Origin: a virus
IMG/VR virus record: IMGVR_UViG_3300043331_000099
Location: 1-50,072 of that record
Length of the DNA: 50,072 bases
Direction: 5' to 3' (one strand)
The notes under the pieces are model-generated. The model did no database searches. It was not told the DNA's origin and saw nothing but the letters and a program-made list of their open reading frames with translations. The translations under genes and the position numbers were made by a program. Below, in pieces: positions 25,101 to 33,445 of this stretch (positions are counted from its first letter, which is position 1; each line of letters starts with the position of its first letter).

Positions 25101-27128
25101 GATGTAGGTACTAGACACAATCCTTTATATGAAAGTACTCCTGTCAAATTCATAGATCCTATTAGTTCTATTAATAGGGCCATTACTAAGATTACTCATA
25201 GTACGTTCTTAGATGATTATAAGATCTTTTCTGTAGAGCACTGGCTTAGAGAAGCTGCACGTTGGCTTAAGCCACAAGGTACAGGAAACATAGAGAATGA
25301 AATACGTCATTCTCCTTTCTATTATTTTAATAAAGGTGAGTTGCTTAAAGATACTCCATCTGAGATAGCAGATAAATTAGAAGCTAGTAGATTCCAGATC
25401 AATCAGTTAATGGGACATAAATCTACTATAGATACTTGGCTACACTCTACATCTCAGAAATTAGTAGATAGTCTTTACGGTACTATTGGTCCTAAAGCTT
25501 TAGTATTAGAACCACATATAGATAAGATCAAAGATCCTTTAGGAGCTATTAGAGCTATTACCTTTCATGCTAAGTTAGGTTTGTTCAATTTACCTCAGCT
25601 CTTAGTTCAGCTACAAACTTATTCAACTATATTAGGTGTTGCTGGTTCTAGGTACGCAGTACCAGGAGCTAAGGCTGCCTTATTACATAGGTTTGTAAGG
25701 GCTAATGATGTCACTCTAGATAAATTAGACGATATGGCTACTAAGACCATTATTCCTGGTATGTCTAAGTGGAAGCCTGGTGAGTTCAGAGAAGCTTACC
25801 AAATGATGGATCGTAATGGCTTTGGTAATGTCGCTGGTGAATACGCCATGCAAGACAACACCTTTAATGGTAAAATAATTAACTCTACTTGGGGAGCAAT
25901 CCTAGACGCTGGCACTCTTTTCTTCAGGGAAGGTGAGCGAGGTATTAGACACGCAGCTTTCTATACAGCTTACAGAGAGTTTAGAGACAAGTTTCCAACA
26001 GGACGCATAACTGAACGTGCTGAGAAAGATATACTACGTAGAGCAGATGATTTATCTGTGAACATGTCTAGAGCTAGTAGCTCAGCCTTACACCAAGGAT
26101 TACTATCCATTCCATCTCAGTTCTTGTCATATCAACTTAGGACAATGGAACTATTTCTTGGTAAGAGATTAACACATACTGAGCGTGCAAGGCTCCTAGG
26201 TACCTACATGGTTATGTATGGTGCTCCCACTTCTTTAGGGCTTACTGGATTTCCCTTTGGAGATTACATACGTAAGTCAGCTATGGAAGAGAACATAGCT
26301 GGTAGACCTTATGTTCCTGGTGATGATTTACTAGAGACAACTATGATGGAAGGCGTTCCTGCTTTGATCTTAGCTCTGATCACAGGGCAAGGTAGTCCTA
26401 GAAAAGGTTACTGGTATAACATTAGTGACCGTTATGGTGTCCAAGGCTTTGAACTTCTACGTGAAATCTTACGTTCTGACAAAGGTATGTGGGAGATTAT
26501 TGGTGGCGCAGCCTTCAGCACTCTTAAAGGAGCTTATGAGAAATCAGACGGTATGTGGAATGCTATGATATCCTTTATTAGAGATGATGGTAAGCATTAT
26601 CCACTAAAGGTAGAAGACTTCATAGATCCTCTGAGAGAAATCTCTACAATCAATAATGCATGGAGACTATGGGGAGCAGTTAATACTCTTAAATGGCTAT
26701 CTAAGAAAGATGAGTTCTTAGGTAATACTACTGTTGCCAATGCTATATTCATGACCGCAACAGGCCTACAGACCACAGACATAGCAGATATGCATCTATT
26801 GTCCCAGTCAATTAAAGATAAGAAAGAGGGAGAGAAATACGCAGAGAAGCAGTTTATGCAAGACTTCAGACGTGGTCTACAAGCTCTGTATGATGGAAAT
26901 CTTGAACAACATAAGAAGTTCATGGCCCGTTCATCCGCACTACTTAAAATAGTTGATTACCCACAAGATAAAATACCTGGTCTGATATCTCAAGCGTCCA
27001 AGACTTATGAATCTTTACGTGAGAGAATTGATTGGAGCTTCTTCATAGCTGATGCTCCAGACAAGGCTAGAGAAGAAAGAGCTAAGTCATTCCGGCGTAA
27101 ACTAGAATTAGAACAAGGTCGTAAATAA
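22110..27128 (+). CDS. Giant internal virion protein (gp16-like, 1672 aa)
   Basis: Largest gene in the window. Largely helical, Lys/Glu-rich, with mid-protein Ala-rich stretches and hydrophobic segments around residues 290-310 (NNVFSGLALTGAVTIG) and 1370-1385. In T7-like phages the protein in this position is ejected and spans the periplasm to let DNA in. I see no clear lytic transglycosylase motif, so its wall-opening role is uncertain. TAATG overlaps on both sides show tight coupling with the other ejection proteins. Confidence 0.7.
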   Translation: MAYSDPYGLQLDPAELPFEPLNLQVTAEPEADTLPIPPEIAGIRAFKAKTGGTLAERTTEDVYNSIMSGQEDALRNEAAARIDHKKSIAREDMITKIMKDLRAKNIPVDRDILQKIRDMVSEQGYDTVTDPSMVFEEHYSNEYFKSLKARGATVGSVIEEAEKEAPKDLEAVFKAGTSIKTRQEYINTQLENVQVELNLQSTFGWLVDQAKMLSQIYQEVKLRSLAETGFFSQFGLGNSLDEQAKNLFTMPVTQFKATIDGVTEKLKQDNPTLAMFWLQSMNKMSNSDVFLNNVFSGLALTGAVTIGKVAKGLAARSAAITEAKVAAKDMLKAGDTITDPKVAAAEGSGDAARSAVLTSSKRVFNSSQGKSNPTKEAVEDLQGHLRTDAANMIADEGVGVLGREVANRIAERIGVFGEKLMGVVSNVMKVDRIPGILASEKAVKIIQEGIKTDYKGSTVLEISKPIRNRVTNTYSVDVAIVDSTGELFTSGEKAKNYAEFIRLAPSRYEAVITDIGPGRKYLGAGYTVEQAGAGFYIKVNRNLDETSDIIRDMLIETKETKSPDSKLDKYFGWLTKFRTPDEVLSEVARENRKVATYTPSVVMKLFKEEAEDIKNIAPKLLPFTTKSKMWKEWKRAVEHSKQAVDPNTNQPGYFFQNLVDLEHFYQNSFKRNPTESEAKAYFSFVRLVEADRILREVAVYRNKARLGAEQFNLRLIDEKGGIEYSPSFEGVLRKSMPGGDQVSTVLVTDTHRGVEKLYTAGEIPTAELKELERRVKSGELRVVEIYDPELRPLKNFGTVGEARVRYVVSPSLESRPLNYNVIPRRGGGHFEYDYDFYIKQARVKPESVGGTFKHWYEGDTTIMPIMVRSMGIDVANKLDEVRKFLKDGRIDAAQEFAKKNLPIEWDKLHSWFKPSRDHMGQPVAPRLSLEEPIQVVEKDKFIVQTDNTLAQRYTGRKKDTGELASTFYDGTRQGSLARQHQVQFVGERDAHELFTFKDVGTRHNPLYESTPVKFIDPISSINRAITKITHSTFLDDYKIFSVEHWLREAARWLKPQGTGNIENEIRHSPFYYFNKGELLKDTPSEIADKLEASRFQINQLMGHKSTIDTWLHSTSQKLVDSLYGTIGPKALVLEPHIDKIKDPLGAIRAITFHAKLGLFNLPQLLVQLQTYSTILGVAGSRYAVPGAKAALLHRFVRANDVTLDKLDDMATKTIIPGMSKWKPGEFREAYQMMDRNGFGNVAGEYAMQDNTFNGKIINSTWGAILDAGTLFFREGERGIRHAAFYTAYREFRDKFPTGRITERAEKDILRRADDLSVNMSRASSSALHQGLLSIPSQFLSYQLRTMELFLGKRLTHTERARLLGTYMVMYGAPTSLGLTGFPFGDYIRKSAMEENIAGRPYVPGDDLLETTMMEGVPALILALITGQGSPRKGYWYNISDRYGVQGFELLREILRSDKGMWEIIGGAAFSTLKGAYEKSDGMWNAMISFIRDDGKHYPLKVEDFIDPLREISTINNAWRLWGAVNTLKWLSKKDEFLGNTTVANAIFMTATGLQTTDIADMHLLSQSIKDKKEGEKYAEKQFMQDFRRGLQALYDGNLEQHKKFMARSSALLKIVDYPQDKIPGLISQASKTYESLRERIDWSFFIADAPDKAREERAKSFRRKLELEQGRK

Positions 27129-29359
27129 TGGTAGACTACCCTCGTTTAAATCCCAGTAGTGATCCTAACTACCTTAAATATTCCAGTCCAATATCTCAGC
27201 CATCCGCACACGACGCAGATAAGTCAGCTGGAGTATTGTTTCAGGGAATAGGTAATGTAGTCCAAGGAGTTGCTACTGCATATAAGACAGTAACTGAAGC
27301 TCAGATCAAAGACCAAGCTCGTAAGACCTATGAGCCTATGATGGATGAGAACATAAAACAGTTAGAACAGGCTAAAGAACTTGTAACTGGAACTCAGACA
27401 TCTGCATTCGAAGCTCCTGAAGCTGGTACTGTTACTGCAGAACCTACAGACATTTCAGCAGCTAAGAAACTAGATGTATTGTCTACTTCTGTAGAGAAAG
27501 CAGTACCAGAAGATCTAGAGATGGCTGCTCGTGACTTTGAACTGTTCAAGAATGCTAGAAAGAATAATAAGATATCCCTTACTGATTATAAACGTAGAGT
27601 ATGGCAAAAGGCTAAAGAACTAAGGGCGCAGTTCCCTGGGTTTGAAGATTATGTAGATGCTCAGACATCCAAGATCACTGGAATGGATCCTGCTAATGCT
27701 TATATGACCTCTCTTTTAGGAGACATTAATGCAAGTCTAACTAGTTCTAAGAATGAAGTAGACAAGACTATTACTATGCTTAGACAAGATCTTGGTAAGC
27801 ATAAGGATGTTCCTGATATCATAGAAGGAGTACGTACTGGTAAATATAGTCCTTCATATGCAGAGAACTTCTCTAATAAAATAAGAGCTCTAGAATATAA
27901 TCTTAAGGTAAGAAATGCAGCTGCTGATGTAACCAAAGCTGAGAAAGCAATAGATGCAGATGTAGCTAAAGATGATGCTAATTATACAGCTAAGAATATA
28001 TTAGCTCAGTCTTTTGAGAGCTTCGAACGTAAGCAAGGATTTACTACACCTGAAGATGTAAAAAAATACGTACACGAAGTTCAGAATGGTATTCGTCCGC
28101 CACCTACCTCAGAACAAGCTTTAGAGCTTGGTTTACAAGTACAGGCTATGAGAGAAGAGGCTAGAACTTCTTTAGAAGAGATGCTGTGGAAGAAAGATAA
28201 GCAAGGAAGGTCCCTAGCAGTGCGGTTAGGAGGCAGAGAAGCAACTAATCAATTTATTGAGAGTTGGCTTAAACCTTATGACTTACTTGCACGTAGTTTT
28301 ACTAAAGAAACCATTCATTTACAAAGCTTAGCTTCTGACAGAGTTAAGGCTATCGTAGATGATGCTAAAGCTAATCTATTAGGTAAGAGCTCTGACATGA
28401 GAGATTACTTAGCGCATATTACTGCATTAGAGGCTTTAGGACCTCAGTTCTCTCAGAAATTCTTCACCAATCAACTTATGGAAGGTGTAGGAGGTAAATG
28501 GGATGAATTCATGAAGAGTGGTAAGATGAAACTTGCTACTCAACTAGATCTGCGTAGAGGTATACCCACTACTGTAAATAAACTTATGGAAAATGCAGAA
28601 GTCGAGGGGGCTTCTAAAGCAGTACAGGAGAAACTGGCTACTAACTATACTAGAGTCATTGAAGACATAGCTACACCTACATCATCTAGCAATCCTATTG
28701 ATTATAAGAAGAACTTAGCTATTGCAGCATTCCATCCAGATAACTGGGATATGATCAATAAGTTCAGTGAGTCTGGATTAGATAGACGTGGTAACAAAGT
28801 ATATAATAGGGTAGCTCTATTCAATAGATACACTACTCCTGACTTCGTAAAGGGTATGGCTGAAATAGGTAATAGTCCTGGTGGTGCAGAGCACTTCAAG
28901 AATTATAAGAATTGGGTAGAGAATACTAGTAAATCTCTGATTCGTAGAGAAGTAGAACAGTTAGGTGCAATGCCTCCTGGCGGTATCCTGTTACGTTGGG
29001 ATTCAGATAGCCGTAGACTTATAGCAGATGAAGATCCTAGAGCTGTACCTGGTATCAGCGGAACTCCAGGACATATTATGAGACAGGTAAGAGGTCAAGT
29101 GGCTAGAGTTAACTCTGTGCTATCCTCTATGGGTAACATTGCTGAAGGTGCTAATATGGATGCAGAAGCTTATATGTTAGAGATATTACAAGACTGGAAC
29201 TTCGCTCCAATGTCTCCTACAGCCAGTTTAGATAGGCCAGTATTAACAGGATTACCAGAACAATTGCACCAAGCAATCACATCATCTAGGGCTACAAATC
29301 TCTTAAATAGAGAGCAAGAGAAAGCTAAAGGTAAGAAGTACAAGGATAATTTACAGTAA
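27128..29359 (+). CDS. Internal virion protein (gp15-like, 743 aa)
   Basis: Helical, charged protein (DEVDKTITML-like heptads, FERKQGFTTPEDVKKYV) without signal peptide. Stands where T7-like phages encode the second large ejection protein, though here it follows rather than precedes the giant protein. Likely packed in the head core and injected with the DNA. Assignment is by position and composition. Confidence 0.6.
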   Translation: MVDYPRLNPSSDPNYLKYSSPISQPSAHDADKSAGVLFQGIGNVVQGVATAYKTVTEAQIKDQARKTYEPMMDENIKQLEQAKELVTGTQTSAFEAPEAGTVTAEPTDISAAKKLDVLSTSVEKAVPEDLEMAARDFELFKNARKNNKISLTDYKRRVWQKAKELRAQFPGFEDYVDAQTSKITGMDPANAYMTSLLGDINASLTSSKNEVDKTITMLRQDLGKHKDVPDIIEGVRTGKYSPSYAENFSNKIRALEYNLKVRNAAADVTKAEKAIDADVAKDDANYTAKNILAQSFESFERKQGFTTPEDVKKYVHEVQNGIRPPPTSEQALELGLQVQAMREEARTSLEEMLWKKDKQGRSLAVRLGGREATNQFIESWLKPYDLLARSFTKETIHLQSLASDRVKAIVDDAKANLLGKSSDMRDYLAHITALEALGPQFSQKFFTNQLMEGVGGKWDEFMKSGKMKLATQLDLRRGIPTTVNKLMENAEVEGASKAVQEKLATNYTRVIEDIATPTSSSNPIDYKKNLAIAAFHPDNWDMINKFSESGLDRRGNKVYNRVALFNRYTTPDFVKGMAEIGNSPGGAEHFKNYKNWVENTSKSLIRREVEQLGAMPPGGILLRWDSDSRRLIADEDPRAVPGISGTPGHIMRQVRGQVARVNSVLSSMGNIAEGANMDAEAYMLEILQDWNFAPMSPTASLDRPVLTGLPEQLHQAITSSRATNLLNREQEKAKGKKYKDNLQ

Positions 29360-30921
29360 TGCCTATTGGAACTGGCACTGGCCAGACCTATGAAACAGAG
29401 TATGATTATCAACAGGCTAAGTTTCCCAAATCTATTCCAGAGGAAACTGAAGAAGCTTCTATATTAAAGGGAGATCAGTTAGAGTTCAGCTCTAGAGATA
29501 AGTCTCCTGTAGAGACCTATGAAGAGATGGTATCTACTGGGGGAGTACTCACCAAGAAAGCCATTAAGGCCGCAGCACCGAACCTAACGTCACTTATACA
29601 AGGAAAGCCTCCAGTTCCTATCATCAGGCCTGAGGACGTTCCTGTAGGCTCTAAAATACCTTCTGTCGAAGATACCAGGGTATTAGGTGCCGCTGGTGAA
29701 ATTGCCAATGTGGTATCTGAATTCATTGGTGGGCCAGGTGGCGGTGCTAAAGGATTAAGTACTGCTGTCTTTGGTGGTATAGGAGCTATGACAGCTCAAA
29801 AAGGTCTGTTAAAAGAAGCTTTCAAAATGCTTCGTAAAGGGAAGGATCCTGATGAAGTATTCAGAAGAACTGGATGGTGGAGAGCTCCAGATGGTAAAAT
29901 GAGATTTGAGATCTCAGACGAAGGTCTTAAATATTCAAAGTTACCAGAAGAAGGAGCTTACATTCATCCAGACACCGGTAAACCAGCATTCAATGATCCT
30001 AATTTTGCTCCTAATTATTTAAAAGACGGCGGTTATGTCTGGGAAGGTAAATTATCTGATGTAATAGAACATGATAAACTATTCGAGGCGTACCCTCAAT
30101 TAAGGAATCTCCGAGTTCAGTTTGGAGCCTCTAGCAATGAAATTCGCCCTGGTACTATTAATGCTGTTTATTATCCTCCAGTTGGAAAATATGGACAAGC
30201 TATGATTGTTATCCAAGATAATCCTATAGGAGGCAAATTAAATAAAAGACATATTGAAAGCCTTCTTCATGAAGTACAGCATGCAATACAAGATATAGAA
30301 GGATTTGTAACTGGAGCTAATTTTGGTTCATCTTTAGAAATGACTTTGATGAATTTGGCTAGAGTGCAAAAGGGAGCTAAACCAGGCTCTGATTTAGATA
30401 AGAAAATCTCTGCTGCTGTAAGTTTACTTAGAGATGTAGAAAAGAATCCAGAATGGATAAAAAGTCTTAATTTGAAAGTTTACCAAGGTCAATTAGGAGA
30501 GGTTGAGGCTAGAAATGTTTCTAGACGTTGGATGGACTCTCCAGAATTCAAACCTCCTGGTATGGGAGATGCAAGAGCGACAGATTATGTTCCTCGGGAA
30601 ACAGAGGATGTTCCCCGTAACTTACAAGCTAACTTTACAGGAGAGCCAAGTATACCTATAGAAGCAGCGCAGATGCGTAAACTTAGAGAAATAGAAACAG
30701 ACCCTGACATAGCTACTAAAAAGATTGGTGAAACTTTAAAAGCTATGGACAGAGCAGAAATAGCAGAAGATGAATTAGCTAAATATTTGGCAACCAAGCT
30801 TGCTGGAGAAACAGAAAAGGAAGTGTTTACTTTAGCTATGAAAGCTAGGTACGGCAATAAAAAGATAGAGCCTAATGAGTTATTAGAAATCTTAATGAAA
30901 GGCAACAAATACAGAAAATAA
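29359..30921 (+). CDS. Polyvalent-type virion protein with HExxH metallopeptidase motif (520 aa)
   Basis: Centre of the protein has RHIESLLHEVQHAIQDIEGF at about residues 301-320, an HExxH zinc site in a helix, followed by an acidic patch. The surrounding sequence (GTINAVYYPPVGKYGQAM, VEARNVSRRWMDSPEF) resembles peptidase-like 'large polyvalent protein associated' domains that phages inject with their DNA to act on host proteins. Last gene of the virion block, after the ejection genes, which supports co-injection. Substrate unknown. Confidence 0.65.
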   Translation: MPIGTGTGQTYETEYDYQQAKFPKSIPEETEEASILKGDQLEFSSRDKSPVETYEEMVSTGGVLTKKAIKAAAPNLTSLIQGKPPVPIIRPEDVPVGSKIPSVEDTRVLGAAGEIANVVSEFIGGPGGGAKGLSTAVFGGIGAMTAQKGLLKEAFKMLRKGKDPDEVFRRTGWWRAPDGKMRFEISDEGLKYSKLPEEGAYIHPDTGKPAFNDPNFAPNYLKDGGYVWEGKLSDVIEHDKLFEAYPQLRNLRVQFGASSNEIRPGTINAVYYPPVGKYGQAMIVIQDNPIGGKLNKRHIESLLHEVQHAIQDIEGFVTGANFGSSLEMTLMNLARVQKGAKPGSDLDKKISAAVSLLRDVEKNPEWIKSLNLKVYQGQLGEVEARNVSRRWMDSPEFKPPGMGDARATDYVPRETEDVPRNLQANFTGEPSIPIEAAQMRKLREIETDPDIATKKIGETLKAMDRAEIAEDELAKYLATKLAGETEKEVFTLAMKARYGNKKIEPNELLEILMKGNKYRK

Positions 30922-30949
30922 GACCTTATTTTACCATCAGGACAAAAAT

Positions 30950-30984
30950 AAGACCCCCTAAGCATTGAGCCTAGGGGGTCTTTT
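30950..30984. terminator. Bidirectional terminator between convergent blocks
   Basis: AAGACCCCCTA at 30950-30960 and TAGGGGGTCTT at 30972-30982 form an 11-bp perfect stem. Plus-strand RNA ends in TTTT; minus-strand RNA ends in ATTTTTG. It lies between the last rightward gene (30921) and the last leftward gene (31059). Confidence 0.85.
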
Positions 30985-31058
30985 AGTTGGTCAGGAGCCT
31001 GGCCGGCTTCAGGTAGGTCCGCCGAAAACCTGTGCCGGTTCTTACTTATCCCCCGCCG

Positions 31059-31472
31059 TTAGCTGAGGGTAGCTTCGATCTCTTGCAGTTTCGCAAGAGC
31101 ATCCTTCGGATCCAGAACATTGATCGCATCGTACGCAGGCTGCAACTTCTTCTCTAGAAGTTTAAAAGCCTTTTCGTAGCCTTCCTCATCCGCAAGATTC
31201 TTTGGATCGCGGAAAGAAATGCTTCGACAGATATTCCACGGATCGTAGTAGAAACTGTCGTCCCCGTCTTTCACAGTCTCACTGGCCTTTATTGCTCTCT
31301 TGGAGAGCACATACTTGCCGTCCAGAATTCTCTGAACGAACTGCTTCATCGTAGTCGGTGTCTCATCGTCATCTAGAAAGAACTGCTTGCGAAGCTTGTG
31401 CTTTTCCCTGTATAGAATTTCCGAGTAACGATCGCTCAGATATGATCGTTCATCTTCGAAATCGTCGTACAT
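31059..31472 (-). CDS. Hypothetical acidic protein, last leftward gene
   Basis: I place the start at 31472 (MYDDFEDERSYLSDRYSEI), where AAGGAACA lies 5 bases upstream. The frame is open further up to 31673, but that extension contains an 8-bp GC hairpin next to an A/T run (AAAGGGCC/GGCCCTTT, 31635-31660) and reads like non-coding sequence. The product is about 137 residues, charged and helical (REKHKLRKQFFLDDDETPTT), with a segment YYDPWNICRSISFRDP. Family unknown. Confidence 0.6.
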   Translation of the reverse strand: MYDDFEDERSYLSDRYSEILYREKHKLRKQFFLDDDETPTTMKQFVQRILDGKYVLSKRAIKASETVKDGDDSFYYDPWNICRSISFRDPKNLADEEGYEKAFKLLEKKLQPAYDAINVLDPKDALAKLQEIEATLS

Positions 31473-31677
31473 TTTCTGTTCCTTTTTCTTATTGCCCCCA
31501 TCTTTCTTTGGGAGAGGGTTAACACATTCCACTTTGACAGGAATGTTCAAACTCTGGCTTGTACTTGTATCTGTTACACGTGCTTTATATGTAAACACAG
31601 CAAACTCCGTTGGTGTTAAAAATAGGTAAAGGGCCCCACTAGGAGGCCCTTTTTTCTTGAAGGCGGTAGTCATGATC

Positions 31678-31845
31678 TTAGTTCAGAACGGGGCTAGCCT
31701 CGTCCTTATTCTCCTTCTCTTCGTCGGTGAAGAGGTCGTCGAACTGTACGAACTCTCCGTCCTCATCGACTGAGGATAAGAGCTTCTCAAGATTGACCGC
31801 CTGAGGAGTAGGCGTAACCAATCCTTCATTCGTCTCCACATTCAT
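31678..31845 (-). CDS. Small acidic protein (55 aa)
   Basis: Start chosen at the second of two adjacent ATGs (31845), 6 bases after AAGGAG. The 55-residue product is strongly acidic (SSVDEDGEFVQFDDLFTDEEKENKDE) and could be a DNA mimic or a partner-binding peptide. It overlaps the upstream gene by 20 bases. An AAAGGGCC/GGCCCTTT hairpin follows downstream and may end the transcript partly. Confidence 0.5.
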   Translation of the reverse strand: MNVETNEGLVTPTPQAVNLEKLLSSVDEDGEFVQFDDLFTDEEKENKDEASPVLN

Positions 31846-31978
31846 CATCTTCTCCTTGTTCTTTGTCTTTCTTTCCTTTAGGAGAGTTGTCTTTAATGAA
31901 GCTGTTGAACCACTGTCTATTGGCAACAGCTCCGTTAGCTAAGCCATCATGCTCGTATAAACTGTTATCTTTACCCAT
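31826..31978 (-). CDS. Hypothetical protein (50 aa)
   Basis: Starts at ATG 31978 just after the gene upstream. Encodes MGKDNSLYEHDGLANGAVANRQWF followed by a charged Lys/Glu/Asp tail. The ribosome site is weak, so it probably depends on translation of the upstream gene. Overlap with the acidic gene downstream supports coupling. No family known. Confidence 0.45.
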   Translation of the reverse strand: MGKDNSLYEHDGLANGAVANRQWFNSFIKDNSPKGKKDKEQGEDDECGDE

Positions 31979-31981
31979 ATG

Positions 31982-32227
31982 TTAAGTCCGCTTAGGCTGC
32001 ATTCTCCGATTTGCTGTCCTACTAATAACCCTAGTTGGCACCCTCTTAAGACGCCCAGTTCTGTTGCTTCCGACGTGGTGCACTTCTTTGTCATCGCCCT
32101 TACGTACGCGCCCCTCACGTTCTGCAGTACGTCTAGCCCGATTACGATCCGCTCTCCGCTTCTTCTGCTCAGGAGTCCCGTGGTATTCATCGTACTCCCT
32201 CCTGTAGTTTCTCCTAGCTCTTGCCAT
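31982..32227 (-). CDS. Basic HNH-like/nucleic-acid-binding phage protein (81 aa)
   Basis: Very basic. Contains YRREYDEYHGTPEQKKRRADRN followed by GDDKEVHHVGSNRTGR, matching a widespread small phage family in which a YxxYHxxPEQKxxRaxRN segment precedes a VHHxDGN HNH-like motif. The HH and N are present, but the usual third metal ligand is not obvious, so nuclease activity is doubtful. Possibly virion- or DNA-associated. Confidence 0.65.
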   Translation of the reverse strand: MARARRNYRREYDEYHGTPEQKKRRADRNRARRTAEREGRVRKGDDKEVHHVGSNRTGRLKRVPTRVISRTANRRMQPKRT

Positions 32228-32441
32228 TGTGATTAATTACTTTCACCTCCTGCTCTTTAATGTATTGAATGTTAATCGGATATACGCCATCTTTTAGTTC
32301 GCCAATCTCCAAAGACACCACGTCTTCGTTATCTCTTAATTTCTTAAAGTTACGCAAGAACAGTTCGATCTGAGCCTTCAAGTTAGCTTCAGAAATAGCA
32401 GTCTGTAGGTTACGGTGTTCGTTCCCATTCACGAACTGCAT
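32214..32441 (-). CDS. Hypothetical protein (75 aa)
   Basis: Start set at ATG 32441, with GAGGAG 8 bases upstream; the open frame extends further but that part is the out-of-frame sequence of the previous gene. The product has a helical N-terminal half (LKAQIELFLRNFKKLRD) and a beta C-terminal half. It overlaps both neighbours. Function unknown. Confidence 0.55.
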   Translation of the reverse strand: MQFVNGNEHRNLQTAISEANLKAQIELFLRNFKKLRDNEDVVSLEIGELKDGVYPINIQYIKEQEVKVINHNGKS

Positions 32442-32577
32442 CTCGCGTCTCCTCTTCCTTCTGGCGCTCCCGTTGGAGCTGCCGTAAGACACGTGCTTCT
32501 CTTCCCGTCTTCTGGACAAATGAATTCTTCTTTCTTAACAGCCTACGCTGCTCTCTATCTTTTGGATGCTTAACCAT
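32410..32577 (-). CDS. Arg/Glu-rich helical protein (55 aa)
   Basis: MVKHPKDREQRRLLRKKNSF, then a charged helix (VLRQLQRERQKEEETRDAVREW). It overlaps the upstream gene by 8 bases and the downstream gene by 32 bases. It likely binds nucleic acid or a partner through its basic helix. No family recognised. Confidence 0.5.
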   Translation of the reverse strand: MVKHPKDREQRRLLRKKNSFVQKTGREARVLRQLQRERQKEEETRDAVREWERTP

Positions 32578-32728
32578 CTAAATCAATAGGTTTTGGGTTA
32601 GGGATTTCAATATACTCATGACGTAGCAATATCTCCACTACGTCTTCTTCTGTAAGTTCATTCAGTTCAAGTATCTCCGTTAAGGAGTAGGTTTGAAGAA
32701 CTCTTTCTATGTTAGATATGTAAACCAA
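32570..32728 (-). CDS. Small acidic protein of a DUF-like phage family (52 aa)
   Basis: Starts at TTG (no ATG in frame; a stop lies immediately before). The motif YSLTEILELNELTEEDVVEILLRHEYIEIPNPKPID fits a small phage protein family with the pattern ...LxEILExNDLTEEDVLxxLVxxGxxxLPxxxPLD. I know of no function. It overlaps both neighbours. Confidence 0.5.
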   Translation of the reverse strand: MVYISNIERVLQTYSLTEILELNELTEEDVVEILLRHEYIEIPNPKPIDLDG

Positions 32729-32858
32729 TTATTGCTAGTACTGCTACTGTAACAGGGACAGATATTACTATGCCCCAGAACAAACCTACGTACACTCCTG
32801 TTTTAACTTCTCTTTCGATGTCTTCTGGATAAACTCTGACGCTTCCGTCTTCTTCCAT
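32712..32858 (-). CDS. Single-pass membrane protein (48 aa)
   Basis: ATG at 32858 is preceded by AAGGAG at 8 bases. Acidic N-terminus (MEEDGSVRVYPEDIEREV), then one membrane segment (VYVGLFWGIVISVPVTVAVLAIIG). Nested within the 3' end of the endonuclease gene by 73 bases. N-in topology is not clear; possibly an early envelope-acting peptide. Confidence 0.55.
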   Translation of the reverse strand: MEEDGSVRVYPEDIEREVKTGVYVGLFWGIVISVPVTVAVLAIIGLHI

Positions 32859-33193
32859 TGTAACCACTCCTTCGGTATTTTCCCTACCGACCAAGGTATT
32901 CTGTGTTTCTCCGCCCATGTAATGTTGCGCTTATTAGCTGAATAAAACACAATACGTAAGTCGATGGTGGGATGTAGCTTTTTAACAGCTACTAGTTTAG
33001 CCTTGTGCTCAGGTCTTAGATACCCTTTACACTCAATATATACCTTGCCCATAGGTGTAGACACCACAAAATCAGGAATGTAGTGCCTAGCCAGTAAGTA
33101 AGGTATTCGTTCAGATTCATATGTGAACTTCGCCTTAGCTCTTCTAAGTTGCTTAGAAATAGCTTGTTCGAATTTGTTTCTTAATCTCTTCAC
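32786..33193 (-). CDS. T7 endonuclease I-like Holliday-junction resolvase
   Basis: 135 residues, GTG start. Active-site pattern of T7 gp3: Glu10 in the first helix, Asp41 in YIPDFVV, Glu54 and Lys56 in VYIECKG. The following LRIVFYSANKRN and the C-terminal IPKEWLQW also match the family. It resolves branched DNA before packaging and can break down host DNA. It overlaps the genes on both sides and lies in the leftward run driven by the promoter at 33446-33474. Confidence 0.88.
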   Translation of the reverse strand: MKRLRNKFEQAISKQLRRAKAKFTYESERIPYLLARHYIPDFVVSTPMGKVYIECKGYLRPEHKAKLVAVKKLHPTIDLRIVFYSANKRNITWAEKHRIPWSVGKIPKEWLQWKKTEASEFIQKTSKEKLKQECT

Positions 33194-33434
33194 TTATAGT
33201 TGCTGGCTCGCCTAAATGGTAGATACTGTTTAATGTTTCAATGGTATTGTTAATTTCATCGTAATTGATTACAGCCGAGGTACGGGTGAAAGACAGTTTG
33301 GAAGGGTAGCTCTTCTCTTTGATTCTACCTAATACAACAAAACCTAGGGTAGGCTCTTTGAGGTTACGTTCATATTTAGAACGGTCGAACTCTACCTTAA
33401 ACCATCCATCCAAAGTACCCTTGAACGGCTTCAT
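33153..33434 (-). CDS. Hypothetical protein upstream of endonuclease I (93 aa)
   Basis: GGGAG lies 6 bases ahead of ATG; it is the first gene after a clear promoter. Mixed alpha/beta sequence beginning MKPFKGTLDGWFKVEFDRSKYERN and ending in a helical tail that overlaps the endonuclease start by 41 bases. No family recognised. Confidence 0.6.
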   Translation of the reverse strand: MKPFKGTLDGWFKVEFDRSKYERNLKEPTLGFVVLGRIKEKSYPSKLSFTRTSAVINYDEINNTIETLNSIYHLGEPATISEEIKKQIRTSYF

Positions 33435-33445
33435 ATCTAGCTCCC

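Noticed and set aside
22110-27128. Virion RNA polymerase in the giant protein
   Set aside because: 1672 residues is too short for the N4-type enzyme, no polymerase motifs were seen, and its position among ejection genes fits a gp16-like role.
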